A stretch of 64,000 nucleotides of DNA from Antarcticirhabdus aurantiaca (lineage in GTDB: Bacteria > Pseudomonadota > Alphaproteobacteria > Rhizobiales > Rhizobiaceae). Below are positions 53,017 through 64,000 of the stretch, one piece after another. The translations under genes and the position numbers were made by a program. The stretch lies in contig NZ_VTOM01000022.1 in the NCBI RefSeq assembly GCF_009765365.1, forward strand, positions 44,145 to 108,144, written 5' to 3'. A model generated the notes under the pieces. It saw nothing but the letters and a program-made list of their open reading frames with translations. It did no database searches and was not told the origin of the DNA. Numbering within the stretch: the first letter of the stretch is position 1; each line of letters opens with the position of its first letter.

Positions 53017-53211
53017 TCAGGCGTGGTGGATGCGATCCTCGTCGCGGATCGCCTCGTCGTGATACCAGGCGCCGCTTGCCGCCTCGCACACCCCGGCAGC
53101 CTCCAGCTCCAAGACGGAGAACCGATCCGCGCGCGCCAGCCGCTCCGCGGCGCGCAGCTTTGCGGGAAAGGGGATGATGGTGGCTGATCTCGTCTCGGCT
53201 TCGCGCATCAT
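53017..53211 (-). CDS. Small hypothetical protein (64 aa)
   Basis: A short soluble protein beginning MMREAETRSATIIPFPAKLRAAERLARADRF, ending GAWYHDEAIRDEDRIHHA. ATIIPFP near the N-terminus recurs in small rhizobial proteins, in my memory without assigned function. GGACGAG precedes the start. It lies tail-to-tail with glsA and divergent from glnII. A 24-bp dyad 48 bases upstream of its start may be its operator. Confidence 0.6.
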   Translation of the reverse strand: MMREAETRSATIIPFPAKLRAAERLARADRFSVLELEAAGVCEAASGAWYHDEAIRDEDRIHHA

Positions 53212-53258
53212 GTCGCTCGTCCTTCGAACCGTTGCGGCCTGTCCTGCGAAGATAGGTC

Positions 53259-53282
53259 TGCATATCGCTTGCGCAATATGCA
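53259..53282. promoter_or_regulatory. 24-bp dyad operator candidate
   Basis: TGCATAT and ATATGCA flank ten bases; with the inner GC pairs the half-sites extend to ten bases with one mismatch. It overlaps a possible -35 (TTGCGC-N16-TATCTT) for the minus-strand small gene and lies about 270 bases upstream of the glnII start site. Confidence 0.4.
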
Positions 53283-53526
53283 CTACAAAGAGGCAGATGA
53301 GAACCGGCAAGTGAGACGCCGATAACGCCTGTTTGGCGCCAGATCGAGCGCATCCTTTTCGCCGCCATTCGCAGGGTGCGCGCCTTCGTCTCCGAAGCGG
53401 TTTGGCTAAGTGCCTCAGGCTCCTGAACTTCTTGAAGCGCCACGGGATAGAACGGCCAAGGCGGCGGATCGATCCGCCGGATCCCCGTCGATGTGACGCG
53501 TCTTCATTGGCCGGTCGGCGCGAATT

Positions 53527-53542
53527 TGGCACGCGGCGTGCA
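53527..53542 (+). promoter_or_regulatory. Sigma-54 promoter of glnII
   Basis: TGGCACG-CGGC-GTGCA matches the -24/-12 consensus TGGCACG-N4-TTGCW with one mismatch, and the GG and GC are at the required spacing. Start of transcription would be near 53554, giving an 80-base leader. NtrC-dependent activation of glnII is established in rhizobia. Confidence 0.8.
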
Positions 53543-53633
53543 TGATGCCCGTCAGCTGATGATGGCCGGGCTGGATGCTCGGGCAAGCGGCGCGGAGATG
53601 TCCGCGAGTGCCTTCAGCCTTTGGAGATCTGGT

Positions 53634-54677
53634 ATGACGAAGTACAAGCTCGAGTACATCTGGCTCGACGGCTACACCCCGACCCCCAACCTGCGCGGCA
53701 AGACGCAGATCAAGGAATTCGGCGAGTTTCCGAAGCTCGAAGAGCTGCCGCTCTGGGGCTTCGACGGCTCGTCCACCCTGCAGGCCGAGGGCCGCAGCTC
53801 CGACTGCGTGCTGAAGCCCGTCGCCGTATATCCCGACCCGGCCCGCACCAACGGCGCGCTGGTCATGTGCGAAGTCATGATGCCGGACGGCAAGACCCCG
53901 CATCCGTCGAACAGCCGCGCGACCATCCTCGACGACGAGGGCGCCTGGTTCGGCTTCGAGCAGGAATACTTCTTCTACAAGGACGGCCGCCCGCTCGGCT
54001 TCCCGGCCAGCGGCTACCCGGCGCCGCAGGGCCCGTACTACACCGGCGTCGGCTACAAGAACGTCGGCGACGTCGCGCGCCAGATCGTCGAGGAGCACCT
54101 CGACCTGTGCCTGGCCGCCGGAATCAACCACGAGGGCATCAACGCGGAAGTTGCGAAGGGCCAGTGGGAATTCCAGATCTTCGGCAAGGGCTCCAAGAAG
54201 GCCGCCGACGAGGTCTGGATCGCACGATACCTGCTGCAGCGCCTGACCGAGAAGTACGGCATCGACATCGAGTGGCACTGCAAGCCGCTCGGCGACACCG
54301 ACTGGAACGGGTCGGGCATGCACTGCAACTTCTCGACGGCCTACATGCGCGAGGTCGGCGGCAAGGAGTATTTCGAGGCCCTGATGGGCGCCTTCGAGAA
54401 GAACCTCGATGCCCACATCGCCGTCTACGGTCCGGACAACCACCTGCGCCTGACCGGGAAGCACGAGACGGCGCCGTGGAACAAGTTCTCCTACGGCGTG
54501 GCCGACCGCGGCGCTTCGATCCGCGTGCCGCACTCCTTCGTCAACAACGGCTACAAGGGCTATCTTGAGGATCGCCGCCCGAACTCGATGGGCGACCCCT
54601 ACCAGATCGCCTCCCAGGTCCTGAAGACGATCTCGGAAGTGCCGGCCGGCGAAGCCAAGGTTTCCGCCGCCGCATGA
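53634..54677 (+). CDS. glnII: Glutamine synthetase type II
   Basis: Eukaryote-like GSII (347 aa), an octameric ATP-dependent enzyme making glutamine from glutamate and ammonia. Landmarks are YIWLDGYTPTPNLRGKTQI, WGFDGSSTLQAEGRSSDCVLKPV, FGFEQEYFFYKDGRPLGFP, HEGINAEVAKGQWEFQIF, DTDWNGSGMHCNFSTAYMR and RGASIRVPHSFVNNGYKGYLEDRRPNS. No adenylylation site, as expected of this class; control is at transcription. GGAG lies about eight bases before ATG 53634. Confidence 0.97.
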   Translation: MTKYKLEYIWLDGYTPTPNLRGKTQIKEFGEFPKLEELPLWGFDGSSTLQAEGRSSDCVLKPVAVYPDPARTNGALVMCEVMMPDGKTPHPSNSRATILDDEGAWFGFEQEYFFYKDGRPLGFPASGYPAPQGPYYTGVGYKNVGDVARQIVEEHLDLCLAAGINHEGINAEVAKGQWEFQIFGKGSKKAADEVWIARYLLQRLTEKYGIDIEWHCKPLGDTDWNGSGMHCNFSTAYMREVGGKEYFEALMGAFEKNLDAHIAVYGPDNHLRLTGKHETAPWNKFSYGVADRGASIRVPHSFVNNGYKGYLEDRRPNSMGDPYQIASQVLKTISEVPAGEAKVSAAA

Positions 54678-54714
54678 CGAGATGACCTCCGACCGAACGT
54701 CGGATGAATGATCG

Positions 54715-54750
54715 AGCCCGCCGCCTGCAAAGGGTCGGCGGGCTTTTTCT
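54715..54750 (+). terminator. Intrinsic terminator of glnII
   Basis: AGCCCGCCG pairs with CGGCGGGCT across a 12-base loop and is followed at once by a T-rich run (TTTTCTT). Confidence 0.88.
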
Positions 54751-54792
54751 TAGGGGCGTCGCGCTCAGACGCCGCTTAAGCGCGTCCGAGGC

Positions 54793-55122
54793 TCAAGCGG
54801 CGCGAGGCGCGAACAGGATGATGCCGGCGCCGACGAGGCAGACGCAGGCGCCGAGAAGGTCCCAGCGATCGGGCGGGACGCCCTCGACCTGCCAAAGCCA
54901 GATCAACGAGGCGGCGATATAGACGCCGCCATAGGCTGCATAGGCGCGGCCGGCAGCCGGCGAGTCGACGAAGGTGAGGGCGACGGAGAAGAGAACGAGG
55001 CAGAGAAGGCCCGGCGCGAGCCAGAGCACGGAGCGATCCAGCCGAAGCCAGAGCCAGAAGGCGAAGCAGCCCGCGATCTCGGCCGCAGCGGCCAGCATGT
55101 AGGCAAGGGCCGTTCTCGTCAC
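54793..55122 (-). CDS. YnfA family membrane protein
   Basis: A 109-residue four-helix inner-membrane protein, UPF0060/YnfA, related to small multidrug transporters. [46 protein letters not shown] and [24 protein letters not shown] ... [22 protein letters not shown] show the helices. The GTG at 55122 gives normal length. Between the glnII terminator and the glnA terminator, so probably an independent unit. Confidence 0.93.
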   Translation of the reverse strand: MTRTALAYMLAAAAEIAGCFAFWLWLRLDRSVLWLAPGLLCLVLFSVALTFVDSPAAGRAYAAYGGVYIAASLIWLWQVEGVPPDRWDLLGACVCLVGAGIILFAPRAA

Positions 55123-55171
55123 GCGCGGCTTCTCCGAAGGGCGGTCGTGCGGATCATGGCGGACCGGCAAC

Positions 55172-55200
55172 GAAAAAGGCCGGCTCTTGCGGAGCCGGCC
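55172..55200 (-). terminator. Intrinsic terminator of glnA
   Basis: On the minus strand GGCCGGCTC pairs with GAGCCGGCC around CGCAA and is followed by five Ts. It lies 34 bases after the glnA stop. Confidence 0.88.
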
Positions 55201-55233
55201 CGTTCTTCGATCGGTGATCGCGGCCGAAGCCGA

Positions 55234-56643
<1,410 letters not shown>

Positions 56644-56695
56644 GGCGGTCCTTTCTGTTGCCAGATTGCTGATCGGGAAGAGAGACCGGCCGCGC

Positions 56696-58822
<2,127 letters not shown>

Positions 58823-58826
58823 TCCC

Positions 58827-61709
58827 TTACTCCGCCGCTTCGGCCCGCGTCTGGCGGGGGGGGCGGCGTTGCAGGAGATCCTTGAGGAAGCGACCGGTGT
58901 AGGAGCGCTTCGCCTTGACGATGTCCTCGGGCGTGCCAGTGGCGACGATCTCGCCGCCGTTGATGCCGCCTTCGGGACCGATGTCGATCACCCAGTCCGC
59001 GGTCTTGATGACCTCGAGATTGTGCTCGATCACCACCACCGTATTGCCCCGGTCGACGAGGTCGTGCAGCACCTCCAGAAGCTTTGCGACGTCGTGGAAG
59101 TGGAGGCCCGTCGTCGGTTCGTCGAGGATGTAGATCGTGCGGCCCGTGGCGCGGCGCGACAGCTCCTTGGCGAGCTTCACACGTTGCGCCTCGCCGCCCG
59201 ACAGGGTGGTGGCCTGCTGGCCGACCTTGATGTAGCCGAGGCCGACCTCCTTCAGCGTCGCCAGCTTGTCCCGCACCGCCGGGACGGCCGCGAAGAAGTC
59301 GACGCCTTCCTCGACGGTCATGTCGAGAACGTCGGCGATGGACTTCTCCTTGAAGGTGACCTCCAGCGTTTCGCGATTGTAGCGCTTGCCGTGACAAACG
59401 TCGCAGGTGACGTAGACGTCGGGCAGGAAGTGCATCTCGATCTTGAGGACGCCGTCGCCCTGGCACGCCTCGCAGCGTCCGCCCTTCACGTTGAAGGAGA
59501 AGCGCCCGGCCTGGTAGCCCCGCGCCTTGGCCTCCGGCAGGCCGGCGAACCAGTCGCGGATCGGCGTAAAGGCACCGGTATAGGTCGCCGGGTTCGAGCG
59601 CGGGGTGCGGCCGATGGGCGACTGGTCGATGTCGATGATCTTGTCGAGATGCTCCAGCCCGTCGATGCGGTCGTGCTCCGCCGGCACTTCGCGCGCGTTG
59701 GCGAGGCGGCGCGAGGCGGCCTTGAACAGGGTCTCGATCAGGAAGGTCGACTTGCCGCCGCCGGACACGCCGGTGACGCATGTGAAGAGGCCGACCGGAA
59801 TGTCGGCCGAGACGTTCTTCAAGTTGTTGCCGCGCGCTCCGACGACCTTGATCAGCTTGTCCTTCTGAGCCTTGCGGCGCTTGGCCGGAACGGCGACGCC
59901 GAGTTCGCCGGAGAGGTACTTGCCGGTCAGCGAATCCGGATGCGCTTTGACCTCGTCGGGCGTGCCCGTCGCGATGACCTGTCCGCCGTGGATGCCGGCG
60001 GCCGGGCCGATGTCGACGACGTGATCCGCGGCGAGGATCGCGTCCTCGTCGTGCTCGACCACGATCACCGTGTTGCCGATGTCGCGCAGGTGCTTGAGCG
60101 TCACGAGCAGGCGCTCGTTGTCGCGCTGGTGGAGGCCGATCGAGGGCTCGTCGAGGACGTAGAGGACGCCGGTCAGGCCCGAACCGATCTGCGAGGCGAG
60201 ACGGATGCGCTGCGACTCGCCGCCCGACAGGGTGCCCGAGGCGCGGGCGAGCGTCAGATACTCAAGGCCGACGTCGTTGAGGAAGCGCAGCCGCTCGCGA
60301 ATTTCCTTGAGGATGCGGACGGCGATCTCGTTCTGCTTGCCCGTCAGCGCCGCGGGCAGCGCCTCGAACCAGTCGCCCGCCTCGCGGATCGACTTCTCCG
60401 TCACCTGCGCGATGTGGTGCCCGCCGATCTTAACCGCGAGCGCTTCCGGCTTCAGCCGCGTGCCGCCGCAGGCGGGGCAGGGCGTGGCGGACATGAAGCG
60501 CTCGATCTCCTCGCGCGACCAGGCGCTGTCGGTCTCCTTGTAGCGCCGCTCGAGGTTCGGGATGATGCCTTCGAAGGTCTTCTGCGTCGTGTAGGAGCGC
60601 AGGCCGTCATTGTACTGGAACTCGACCTTCTGCTTGCCGGTCCCGTAGAGGATCGCCTTCTTCTGGTCGGGGGTCAGGTCCGACCAGCGCGTCGTCTGCT
60701 TGAAGCCGAGGAGCTTGCCGAGAGCGTCGAGCGTCTGGCCGTAATAGGGCGAGGTCGATTTCGCCCAGGGCGCGATGGCGCCGTTCTTCAACGTGCGCTG
60801 CTCGTCCGGCACGATGAGCTTCGGATCGACCGACTGCTGCGCGCCGAGGCCGTCGCAGGTCGGGCAGGCGCCAAAGGGATTGTTGAAGGAGAACAGCCGC
60901 GGCTCGATCTCGGGAATGGTGAAGCCCGAGACGGGGCAGGCGAACTTCTCGGAGAAGACGAGCTGCTTCGGCTTGTTGTTCTCGTCCACGCCGTCGGCGA
61001 ACTCGGCCACCGCGATGCCGTCGGCGAGGCGGAGCGCCGTTTCCAGCGAATCGGCGAGGCGGGTCTTCAGGTCGCCGCGCACGACGATGCGGTCCACCAC
61101 GACCTCGATATCGTGCTTGAACTTCTTGTCCAGCGCCGGCGCGTCGGCGATGTCGTGGAACTCGCCGTCGATGCGGACGCGCTGGAAGCCCTTCTTTTGA
61201 AGGTCAGCCAGTTCCTTCTTGTACTCGCCCTTTCGGCCGCGGGCGATCGGCGCGAGGAGGTAGAGGCGCGTGCCTTCCTCCAGCGCGAGCACGCGGTCGA
61301 CCATCTGGCTGACCGTCTGGCTCTCGATCGGCAAGCCCGTGGCCGGCGAGTAGGGCACGCCGACGCGGGCGAAGAGGAGGCGCAGGTAATCGTAGATCTC
61401 GGTGACGGTGCCCACCGTCGACCGCGGGTTCTTCGAGGTCGTCTTCTGCTCGATGGAGATGGCCGGGGAGAGGCCGTCGATCTGGTCGACGTCCGGCTTC
61501 TGCATCATCTCCAGGAACTGGCGCGCATAGGCCGAGAGGCTCTCGACGTAGCGGCGCTGGCCTTCCGCGTAGATCGTATCGAAGGCGAGCGAGGACTTCC
61601 CGGAGCCGGACAGGCCCGTCATCACGATCAGCGAGTCGCGGGGCAGGTCGAGATCGACGTTCTTGAGATTGTGCTCCCTCGCGCCGCGGATCGAAATCGT
61701 GTTCTTCAT
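58827..61709 (-). CDS. uvrA: Excinuclease ABC subunit A
   Basis: DNA damage sensor of nucleotide excision repair (960 aa from ATG 61709). First ATPase: [35 protein letters not shown]; zinc modules [16 protein letters not shown] and [18 protein letters not shown]; signature [37 protein letters not shown]. Second ATPase: [35 protein letters not shown] and [12 protein letters not shown]. The start is the family's usual [18 protein letters not shown]. It shares an SOS box with ssb in the divergent promoter region. Confidence 0.98.
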   Translation of the reverse strand: MKNTISIRGAREHNLKNVDLDLPRDSLIVMTGLSGSGKSSLAFDTIYAEGQRRYVESLSAYARQFLEMMQKPDVDQIDGLSPAISIEQKTTSKNPRSTVGTVTEIYDYLRLLFARVGVPYSPATGLPIESQTVSQMVDRVLALEEGTRLYLLAPIARGRKGEYKKELADLQKKGFQRVRIDGEFHDIADAPALDKKFKHDIEVVVDRIVVRGDLKTRLADSLETALRLADGIAVAEFADGVDENNKPKQLVFSEKFACPVSGFTIPEIEPRLFSFNNPFGACPTCDGLGAQQSVDPKLIVPDEQRTLKNGAIAPWAKSTSPYYGQTLDALGKLLGFKQTTRWSDLTPDQKKAILYGTGKQKVEFQYNDGLRSYTTQKTFEGIIPNLERRYKETDSAWSREEIERFMSATPCPACGGTRLKPEALAVKIGGHHIAQVTEKSIREAGDWFEALPAALTGKQNEIAVRILKEIRERLRFLNDVGLEYLTLARASGTLSGGESQRIRLASQIGSGLTGVLYVLDEPSIGLHQRDNERLLVTLKHLRDIGNTVIVVEHDEDAILAADHVVDIGPAAGIHGGQVIATGTPDEVKAHPDSLTGKYLSGELGVAVPAKRRKAQKDKLIKVVGARGNNLKNVSADIPVGLFTCVTGVSGGGKSTFLIETLFKAASRRLANAREVPAEHDRIDGLEHLDKIIDIDQSPIGRTPRSNPATYTGAFTPIRDWFAGLPEAKARGYQAGRFSFNVKGGRCEACQGDGVLKIEMHFLPDVYVTCDVCHGKRYNRETLEVTFKEKSIADVLDMTVEEGVDFFAAVPAVRDKLATLKEVGLGYIKVGQQATTLSGGEAQRVKLAKELSRRATGRTIYILDEPTTGLHFHDVAKLLEVLHDLVDRGNTVVVIEHNLEVIKTADWVIDIGPEGGINGGEIVATGTPEDIVKAKRSYTGRFLKDLLQRRPPRQTRAEAAE

Positions 61710-61809
61710 GGGGCCGCCGAAGGATCGCTGATCTGGAATGCCGCCCATATCGGATGGATGGGCCGGATTTTAAAGCGCGAGAAACGAACCGGTTGCGTCC
61801 GACCGGATT

Positions 61810-61824
61810 GTTCTCTATCTGTTC
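61810..61824. promoter_or_regulatory. LexA/SOS box between uvrA and ssb
   Basis: GTTC-TCTATCT-GTTC is an exact match to the alphaproteobacterial LexA direct repeat GTTC-N7-GTTC. It lies in the uvrA-ssb gap, 100 bases from uvrA and 146 from ssb, and may control either or both; uvrA is a classic SOS gene in rhizobia. Confidence 0.8.
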
Positions 61825-61970
61825 TATAGAGGGCGGCGAGCCCGCCGACAAGCGGATGCGAGGGTGGATTCATCATCCGTCGCATCTCAGCCGTGGATAA
61901 GTCGGGCGGCGGTTGCCTGGACCTTGGCCCGGCCATAGGCTCCGCGGCCTCGTGACATGAGGAGTTCGGC

Positions 61971-62525
61971 ATGGCCGGTAGCGTGAACAAGGTGATTTTG
62001 GTCGGCAATCTCGGTGCCGATCCGGAGATCAGGCGGCTGAACTCCGGTGACAGCGTCGTGAACCTGCGGATCGCCACCTCCGAAACGTGGCGCGATAAGG
62101 CCTCCGGCGAGCGCAAGGAGCGCACCGAGTGGCATAACGTCGTGATCTTCAACGAAAATCTCGTGAAGGTGGCCGAGCAGTACCTGAAGAAGGGCTCAAC
62201 GGTCTACATCGAAGGCCAGCTTCAAACGCGCTCCTGGGACGACCAGCAGTCGGGCCAGAAGCGCTATACGACCGAGGTCGTGCTTCAGCGCTTCCGCGGC
62301 GAGCTGCAGATGATCGGCGGTCGCGGCGAAGGTGGCGGTGCCGGCGGCGGCTACGAGGATCGCGGTGGCGGTGGCGGCGGCGGTTACGACCGCGGTAGCG
62401 GCGGTGGAGGCGGCGGCGGTCGCTCGGGCGGCGGTGGCGGCTTCGGAGGCGGAAGCGGCGGTGGCGGCGGTGGTTACGGCGGCGGTGGCCGCGGCGGAGA
62501 CCTCGACGACGAGATCCCGTTCTGA
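61971..62525 (+). CDS. ssb: Single-stranded DNA-binding protein
   Basis: Coats ssDNA in replication, repair and recombination (184 aa). OB-fold residues 1-115 contain [68 protein letters not shown] long Gly-rich linker (about 118-176) follows, encoded by GGC/GGT repeats, ending in the partner-binding tip [10 protein letters not shown]-rich relative to its flanks upstream and SOS-box linked. Confidence 0.98.
   Translation: MAGSVNKVILVGNLGADPEIRRLNSGDSVVNLRIATSETWRDKASGERKERTEWHNVVIFNENLVKVAEQYLKKGSTVYIEGQLQTRSWDDQQSGQKRYTTEVVLQRFRGELQMIGGRGEGGGAGGGYEDRGGGGGGGYDRGSGGGGGGGRSGGGGGFGGGSGGGGGGYGGGGRGGDLDDEIPF
62330..62505 (+). repeat. GGC/GGT low-complexity tract inside ssb
   Basis: Imperfect short tandem repeats encoding the Gly-rich linker of SSB. 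Length is likely variable between strains through replication slippage. Confidence 0.75.
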
Positions 62526-63466
62526 CATGTGGCCAATCCAGTTTGTAAACGCGAACTGGATCGTGCAGTCGTGCCAGTAACTTAGTCCAAAGCGATCGGC
62601 TCGTCAAAGGTGTGGGACGCGCGCGTGAACTTGTGGTCCGCGCGCGCGTCAACGCAGCGATCGAAAACGCTTGCGGCGGAGGTGCTTAGTCCGCGGCGAC
62701 GTGAACTTGGCGGCAACTCATGTGCCGTCGTGCGGTACGGGTGGGGCGCCGTCCGCCGGGCATGTCTTGGGCTCCGCTGAGGCTGTCGACGCTCACCGCA
62801 GTCGACGCCGCTCCAGCGCAATGACCCGCAGGTTCCCGAGCCACGCGGCATCACCCTGCCTCCGATCTCAATCATGGGTCGACCGCGTCGGACCGGCACA
62901 GCGGCTCCGGCGAGCATCGCCTCGTGTGAACTTGCCATCGCGGTGCCACATCACGCCGCGCCAAGGCGATCCCGCCCACCTGCGCGATCGGATTGCCTCT
63001 CGACGCGACCTCATCGAGAAAAAGCCGGAGACCGCCCGCCGGTACCGTCTTTCGCGAGACGGAAGCCCAGCTCACCGGGCGCGTCCCACCAGGCTTCTTG
63101 GCTGCCCTGCCGCCGCCTCCGCCTCCGTTGCACTTCTCGGACGCTCGGAAAAATCGGCTGCCAAAATCCGACAGGCGTGCCCTTGGGGATTGACTTTCCA
63201 AATCCGCCCCATTCTCGCAACCTCTGGTAAAACGGTGGGAAAGCCGCCTCGCTACGATCGGAAGTTGCAATCTTTGGGTTCTGCAAGGATTCGCCGCGAT
63301 CCCTGATCGAAGAAAACGGCTTGCCCTTCATTGGTTTCGGTCGAATCCTTGGCAAAAAAAACGGTTCAAGCGTCAACCGAAGCGCCGTGGACGAACCACC
63401 CCGCCATCACGTCAAGATTGTCCGTCGGGCGCGGCCCGAGCGAACGTGTTGGAGGCAGCAGACATC
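62526..63466. other. Gene-poor region after ssb
   Basis: About 940 bases without a convincing gene. An 8-bp hairpin lies just after ssb (62536-62561, no T run; a weak terminator). The word GTGAACTTG occurs at 62625, 62701 and 62926 and CTTAGTCC at 62581 and 62685. Base composition becomes less GC-rich toward 63100-63400. Short open frames here have no recognisable domains. It looks like decayed DNA at the edge of a variable segment. Confidence 0.6.
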
Positions 63467-63898
63467 ATGCAAGAGCAACTGGATCCCGGTGGCGGATACG
63501 CCACGCGAACCATGATCCTCTCCACCGGAGAACGGTTCGCCATCCTGACTCCCGCGTCGAGACACATACCGGACCCATGGGTCACACGCTACTGCGCCAC
63601 GTTCATGCGCAACAAGAGCGGATCCGTAAACACCGCGTCGAAAGCGGTCTACGCGATTGGCTTGCTCAACGAGTGGGCCGACCTGATGGACATCAATCTC
63701 ACCGCGCGCATCGAGACAGGCGATCTCCTGAGCATGGAGGAGTCCCAGGACTTGGTGGAGCACCTCCGGAAATGGAGGCGCAGATCCGTGCCGCCACACG
63801 CGCGCAAGCGCAAGAGGCGGGGTACCGATAGGGTCGGCAGAGCGAAGCCGGTCCGATTGGCGGTCAAGGGCAAGGTCGTGTCCCTTGGCGTGGTGTAG
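63467..63898 (+). pseudogene. N-terminal fragment resembling a tyrosine recombinase/integrase
   Basis: A 143-residue frame. ILSTGERFAILTPASRHIPDPWVTRYCATFMRNKSGSVNTASKAVYAIGLLNEWADLMDINLTARIETGDLLSMEESQDLVEHL resembles the start of site-specific integrases in which a short strand precedes the SAM-like arm/core-binding domain. The basic stretch PPHARKRKRRGT follows, then the frame ends, without the catalytic domain (R, HxxR, Y). No continuation is evident in the 100 bases that remain. Start ATG 63467 has GGAGG 11 bases upstream; GTG 63446 is an alternative. Probably a truncated remnant; a short intact protein cannot be excluded. Confidence 0.5.
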
Positions 63899-64000
63899 CT
63901 CGCGAAGGGCCACCACGGTTGCCGGCTTGGGCCGGGCAGATCAGACTGCGAGGGTTGGCAGGCTGACGAGGGGATCATCGCCGATCGGGGCGATGCTTTC

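Larger units (their letters stand above)
53212..53633. other. Intergenic control region upstream of glnII
   Basis: About 420 bases without a supported gene. It contains a dyad at 53259-53282 and a sigma-54 promoter at 53527-53542. Between them I see no further strong motif and no clear NtrC site by eye. Confidence 0.6.

Noticed and set aside
58869..61829. A 986-residue plus-strand open frame opposite uvrA
   Set aside because: A shadow of uvrA caused by high GC; composition is Arg/Asp/Val-rich and no domain is seen.
62330..62505. Repeats in ssb as a CRISPR-like array
   Set aside because: They are codon-level Gly repeats in an intact reading frame, without spacers.
62536..62561. Hairpin after ssb as a clear intrinsic terminator
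   Set aside because: The 8-bp stem has no following T run; recorded only as a weak candidate within the region entry.
62671..63306. Open frames of 100-211 codons in the post-ssb region
   Set aside because: No ribosome sites, no domains and Arg/Ser/Pro-biased composition typical of chance frames in GC-rich DNA.

Overview
The window is a chromosomal stretch of a high-GC alphaproteobacterium, almost certainly of the order Hyphomicrobiales (Rhizobiales). The evidence is gene order typical of that group (pyrB-pyrC'-plsY-dprA-topA, gatCAB, accBC-aat-DUF2155-NDUFA12, rne-amidase-mrcA-prfB, a long suf operon, glnII beside glnB-glnA), a GTTC-N7-GTTC LexA box, an Irr-type iron box and sigma-54 promoters of the glnB/glnII type. 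The family cannot be fixed by eye; an Aurantimonadaceae-like member is a guess. Most of the window is densely packed housekeeping DNA. I saw no tRNA, rRNA, CRISPR array or intact mobile element.

Layout. 1-6.3 kb: a minus-strand block runs pyrB, a dihydroorotase-like pseudo-enzyme, plsY, a frameshifted dprA and topA (cut by the window edge), followed by two small plus-strand membrane-protein genes and ruvX on the minus strand. 6.4-12.2 kb: a UPF0173 hydrolase, then gatC-GNAT-gatA and gatB-GNAT on the plus strand, split by a Uma2-family nuclease gene on the other strand. 12.2-19.4 kb: NDUFA12 and a DUF2155 protein face aat-accC-accB, a DsbA-like thiol oxidoreductase and an M48 protease; an aminotransferase ends at a bidirectional terminator. 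19.4-30.8 kb: RNase E with a long structured leader, the divergent cell-wall genes amidase and mrcA, prfB with its programmed +1 frameshift, an M23 peptidase, a DUF455 protein and a peroxiredoxin. 30.9-36.1 kb: a giant AsmA/DUF3971 protein, tyrS and a hydrolase.

36.1-43.7 kb is a complete SUF iron-sulfur assembly operon (cysteine desulfurase, sufB, C, D, S, T, A) behind an Irr/ICE box, followed by a TfoX-N protein. 43.8-53.2 kb holds a GDPD phosphodiesterase, a NUDIX-DEAD helicase pair, a hydrolase, a secreted Hyphomicrobiales-type protein, parE, and an unusual SHMT paralogue paired with glutaminase. 53.2-57.3 kb is a nitrogen-assimilation cluster: glnII and glnB-glnA, each with a sigma-54 promoter, with a YnfA gene between them. 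57.3-62.5 kb contains nnrDE and the divergent SOS-controlled pair uvrA/ssb.

After ssb the character changes. About 0.9 kb has no convincing gene and carries short repeated words, and is followed by what looks like the N-terminal part of a tyrosine recombinase that stops early. This is probably the edge of a variable or decayed region. I did not find a clear new multigene system. The best leads are the dprA frameshift, the catalytically dead dihydroorotase homologue, the SHMT-like/glutaminase pair, the GNAT genes coupled to gatCAB, and the post-ssb region.
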